Below, piece by piece: positions 62,895 to 64,000 of a stretch of DNA of 64,000 bases (within the stretch, counting starts at the first letter, position 1; each line of letters opens with the position of its first letter). Where the stretch lies: NCBI GenBank assembly GCA_963700255.1, contig CAVOWW010000029.1:62001-126000 (forward strand), read 5' to 3'. The position numbers and the translations under genes were made by a program. The notes beneath the pieces were generated by a model, which was not told where the DNA came from, did no database searches, and was given only the letters and a program-made list of their open reading frames with translations. The stretch is from UBA10649 sp963700255 (lineage in GTDB: Bacteria; Actinomycetota; Actinomycetes; S36-B12).

Positions 62895-63377
62895 ATGAGC
62901 GAGAAGGTTGCCGGTTCAGCATCACCGGCGGAGGTGGCCCGGGTCACGGCTCACGGCACGGATGTTCCGGGTGACGCTGCGGACCAGGCCGAGCGGCTGA
63001 CGATGATCATGGAGGCCGAGGCCACGCACAACGCCCTGAACGGCGGTGGCGGCGAGGGCTCGCTCGACGACCTCCCGTACCCGCTGGAGGACCTCGAGGA
63101 CGTGCTCGCGATGGAGGAGGCCGAGGACTCCAGCGACGACCCCATGCACGCGGGCGGCCTCACTCCCGCACCGTGGGTGCCCGCCGAGCAGGCGGCCATG
63201 CACGTGATCGACCTCGACGACCCTGACGACAACGCCTACCTCGACGAGGAGACGGACGGCCAGCGCGCCGACCCGCTCCGCGACCAGTTCGACGGCAAGC
63301 CCGATGACCTCACCCCCGAGGACGAGACCCTCCTCGGCATCGACCCGTACGACGAGCCCGCCGCCCAGCAACGCTGA
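62895..63377 (+). CDS. Acidic protein of unknown function
   Basis: Protein of 160 residues, strongly acidic, which I cannot assign. It contains SLDDLPYPLEDLEDVLAMEE, a run of Asp/Glu around DLDDPDDNAYLDEETDG and ends DDLTPEDETLLGIDPYDEPA. No membrane segment, cysteine or signal peptide is visible, so it is probably cytosolic and largely disordered. ATG 62895 is preceded by GGGAGGT. Its composition is far more acidic than its neighbours. Confidence 0.7.
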   Translation: MSEKVAGSASPAEVARVTAHGTDVPGDAADQAERLTMIMEAEATHNALNGGGGEGSLDDLPYPLEDLEDVLAMEEAEDSSDDPMHAGGLTPAPWVPAEQAAMHVIDLDDPDDNAYLDEETDGQRADPLRDQFDGKPDDLTPEDETLLGIDPYDEPAAQQR

Positions 63378-63401
63378 GGCACCTGCTGGCACAGTGGTGC
63401 C

Positions 63402-64000
63402 ATGACGCAGCCCGCCGACGAGCTCATCCGCTACGAGGTCAGCGACCACGTCGCGATCATCACCCTCAACCGTCCCGACCGGCTCAACGCCATCCTCCCG
63501 GGGATGGGCGACGAGTACGCGCGGCTGCTGCTGCGGGCGGATGCCGATCCGGACGTGCGGGCCATCGTCGTGACGGGCGCGGGTCGCGGCTTCTGCTCGG
63601 GTGCGGACCTGACGGTCCTCGCCGAGGGCCGTGAGGCGCTCGACGGCTACCTCGACGGCCAGGACGCGAACACCGTGCCCAGTGTCGCCCTGCTCATCGG
63701 CACTCCGGTCGCCACTGCCATCAACGGCCCTTGCGCTGGCATCGGGTTCGTCCTCGCCATCTCCGCCGACGTTCGCTTCGCCGCGCCGACCGCGACCCTC
63801 AGCACCTCCTTCAGCCGCCTGGGCCTGATCGCCGAGTACGGCGCGGCCTGGCTGCTGACGCGGCTCGTGGGCCTGGCCCATGCGACGGATCTGCTTCTCA
63901 CCGGACGCACCCTGACGGCGCAGGAGGCAGGCGGCATCGGCCTCGTGCGGGTCCAGGACGACCCGTTGGCCGCAGCCATGGCCTGGGCCGCGGACGTGGC
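63402..64000 (+). CDS. Enoyl-CoA hydratase/isomerase, 3' end beyond window
   Basis: Crotonase-fold enzyme, first 199 residues present. It shows VAIITLNRPDRLNAILPGMG, the oxyanion segment VTGAGRGFCSGADLTVLAEG and TAINGPCAGIGFVLAISADV with RFAAPTATLSTSFSRLGLIA. The position of the usual second catalytic Glu is read as SRLGLIAEYGAAW, so the Glu is there. It hydrates enoyl-CoA or isomerises double bonds; substrate unclear. Truncated by the window end. Confidence 0.92.
   Translation, partial: MTQPADELIRYEVSDHVAIITLNRPDRLNAILPGMGDEYARLLLRADADPDVRAIVVTGAGRGFCSGADLTVLAEGREALDGYLDGQDANTVPSVALLIGTPVATAINGPCAGIGFVLAISADVRFAAPTATLSTSFSRLGLIAEYGAAWLLTRLVGLAHATDLLLTGRTLTAQEAGGIGLVRVQDDPLAAAMAWAADV

Overview
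This window is high-GC DNA from an actinobacterium. The evidence is a complete Pup-proteasome locus (pafA, prcA, prcB, pup, dop, arc/mpa), a mycothiol gene (mshC), RbpA, a polyprenol-phosphate mannosyltransferase, an F420-type luciferase-like oxidoreductase and PafB/PafC. From about 8.7 to 52 kb the order of markers (rbpA, ppm/lnt, helY, tatC, tatA, pafC, pafB, pafA, prcA, prcB, pup, dop, mpa, trmI, RecB-like nuclease, metH, PAC2, mshC, DUF3090, phosphatase, uppP, M20 peptidase) resembles, from memory, the Mycobacterium tuberculosis Rv2050-Rv2142 interval. I do not assign a genus.

Layout. 0-6 kb: an iron-acquisition patch with a FeoA-FeoB fusion, a FeoC-like protein and a convergent metal-receptor gene. 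Two putative IdeR/DtxR boxes each lie against a start codon (1003-1021 and 4949-4967), and there is an AT-rich palindromic operator candidate (4268-4296). Two damaged genes lie here, an epimerase and a PhnB-like fragment. 6.5-8 kb: a lone argG. 8.7-16 kb: rbpA, then a tightly coupled minus-strand run (fxsA, ppm, lnt, amidohydrolase, acyl-CoA dehydrogenase, M24 peptidase). 16-32 kb: a long minus-strand run with trmI, proteasome, pafBC, tat and helY genes, including two FKBP isomerases. 32-52 kb: RecB-like nuclease, methyltransferase, HAD hydrolase, metH, PAC2 protein, pgi, gnd, mshC, a cassette of three conserved unknowns, corA-like, uppP, several oxidoreductases, an M20 peptidase, and tRNA-Leu(GAG) with its own terminator.

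52-64 kb is different in quality. It holds a secreted protein, a decayed lipase, an orphan osmoprotectant-binding protein, a GNAT protein, two unrelated fatty-acid desaturases, DUF4126, PlsC, GluQ-RS, DUF2332, DUF885 and the start of an enoyl-CoA hydratase. Six of these carry frameshifts. Counting the epimerase at the left end, every simple frameshift I could read is in the same (+1) sense, as if one base had been inserted, and I found none in the 46 kb between 6.5 and 52 kb. This is either real decay of dispensable genes or a local insertion-type sequence error.

I saw no CRISPR array, insertion sequence, prophage or toxin-antitoxin pair. No segment convincingly encodes an undescribed system. 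The best leads are the IdeR-box iron patch with its palindrome, the conserved kinase-like/DUF3090/phosphatase cassette beside mshC, and the clustered same-sense frameshifts.
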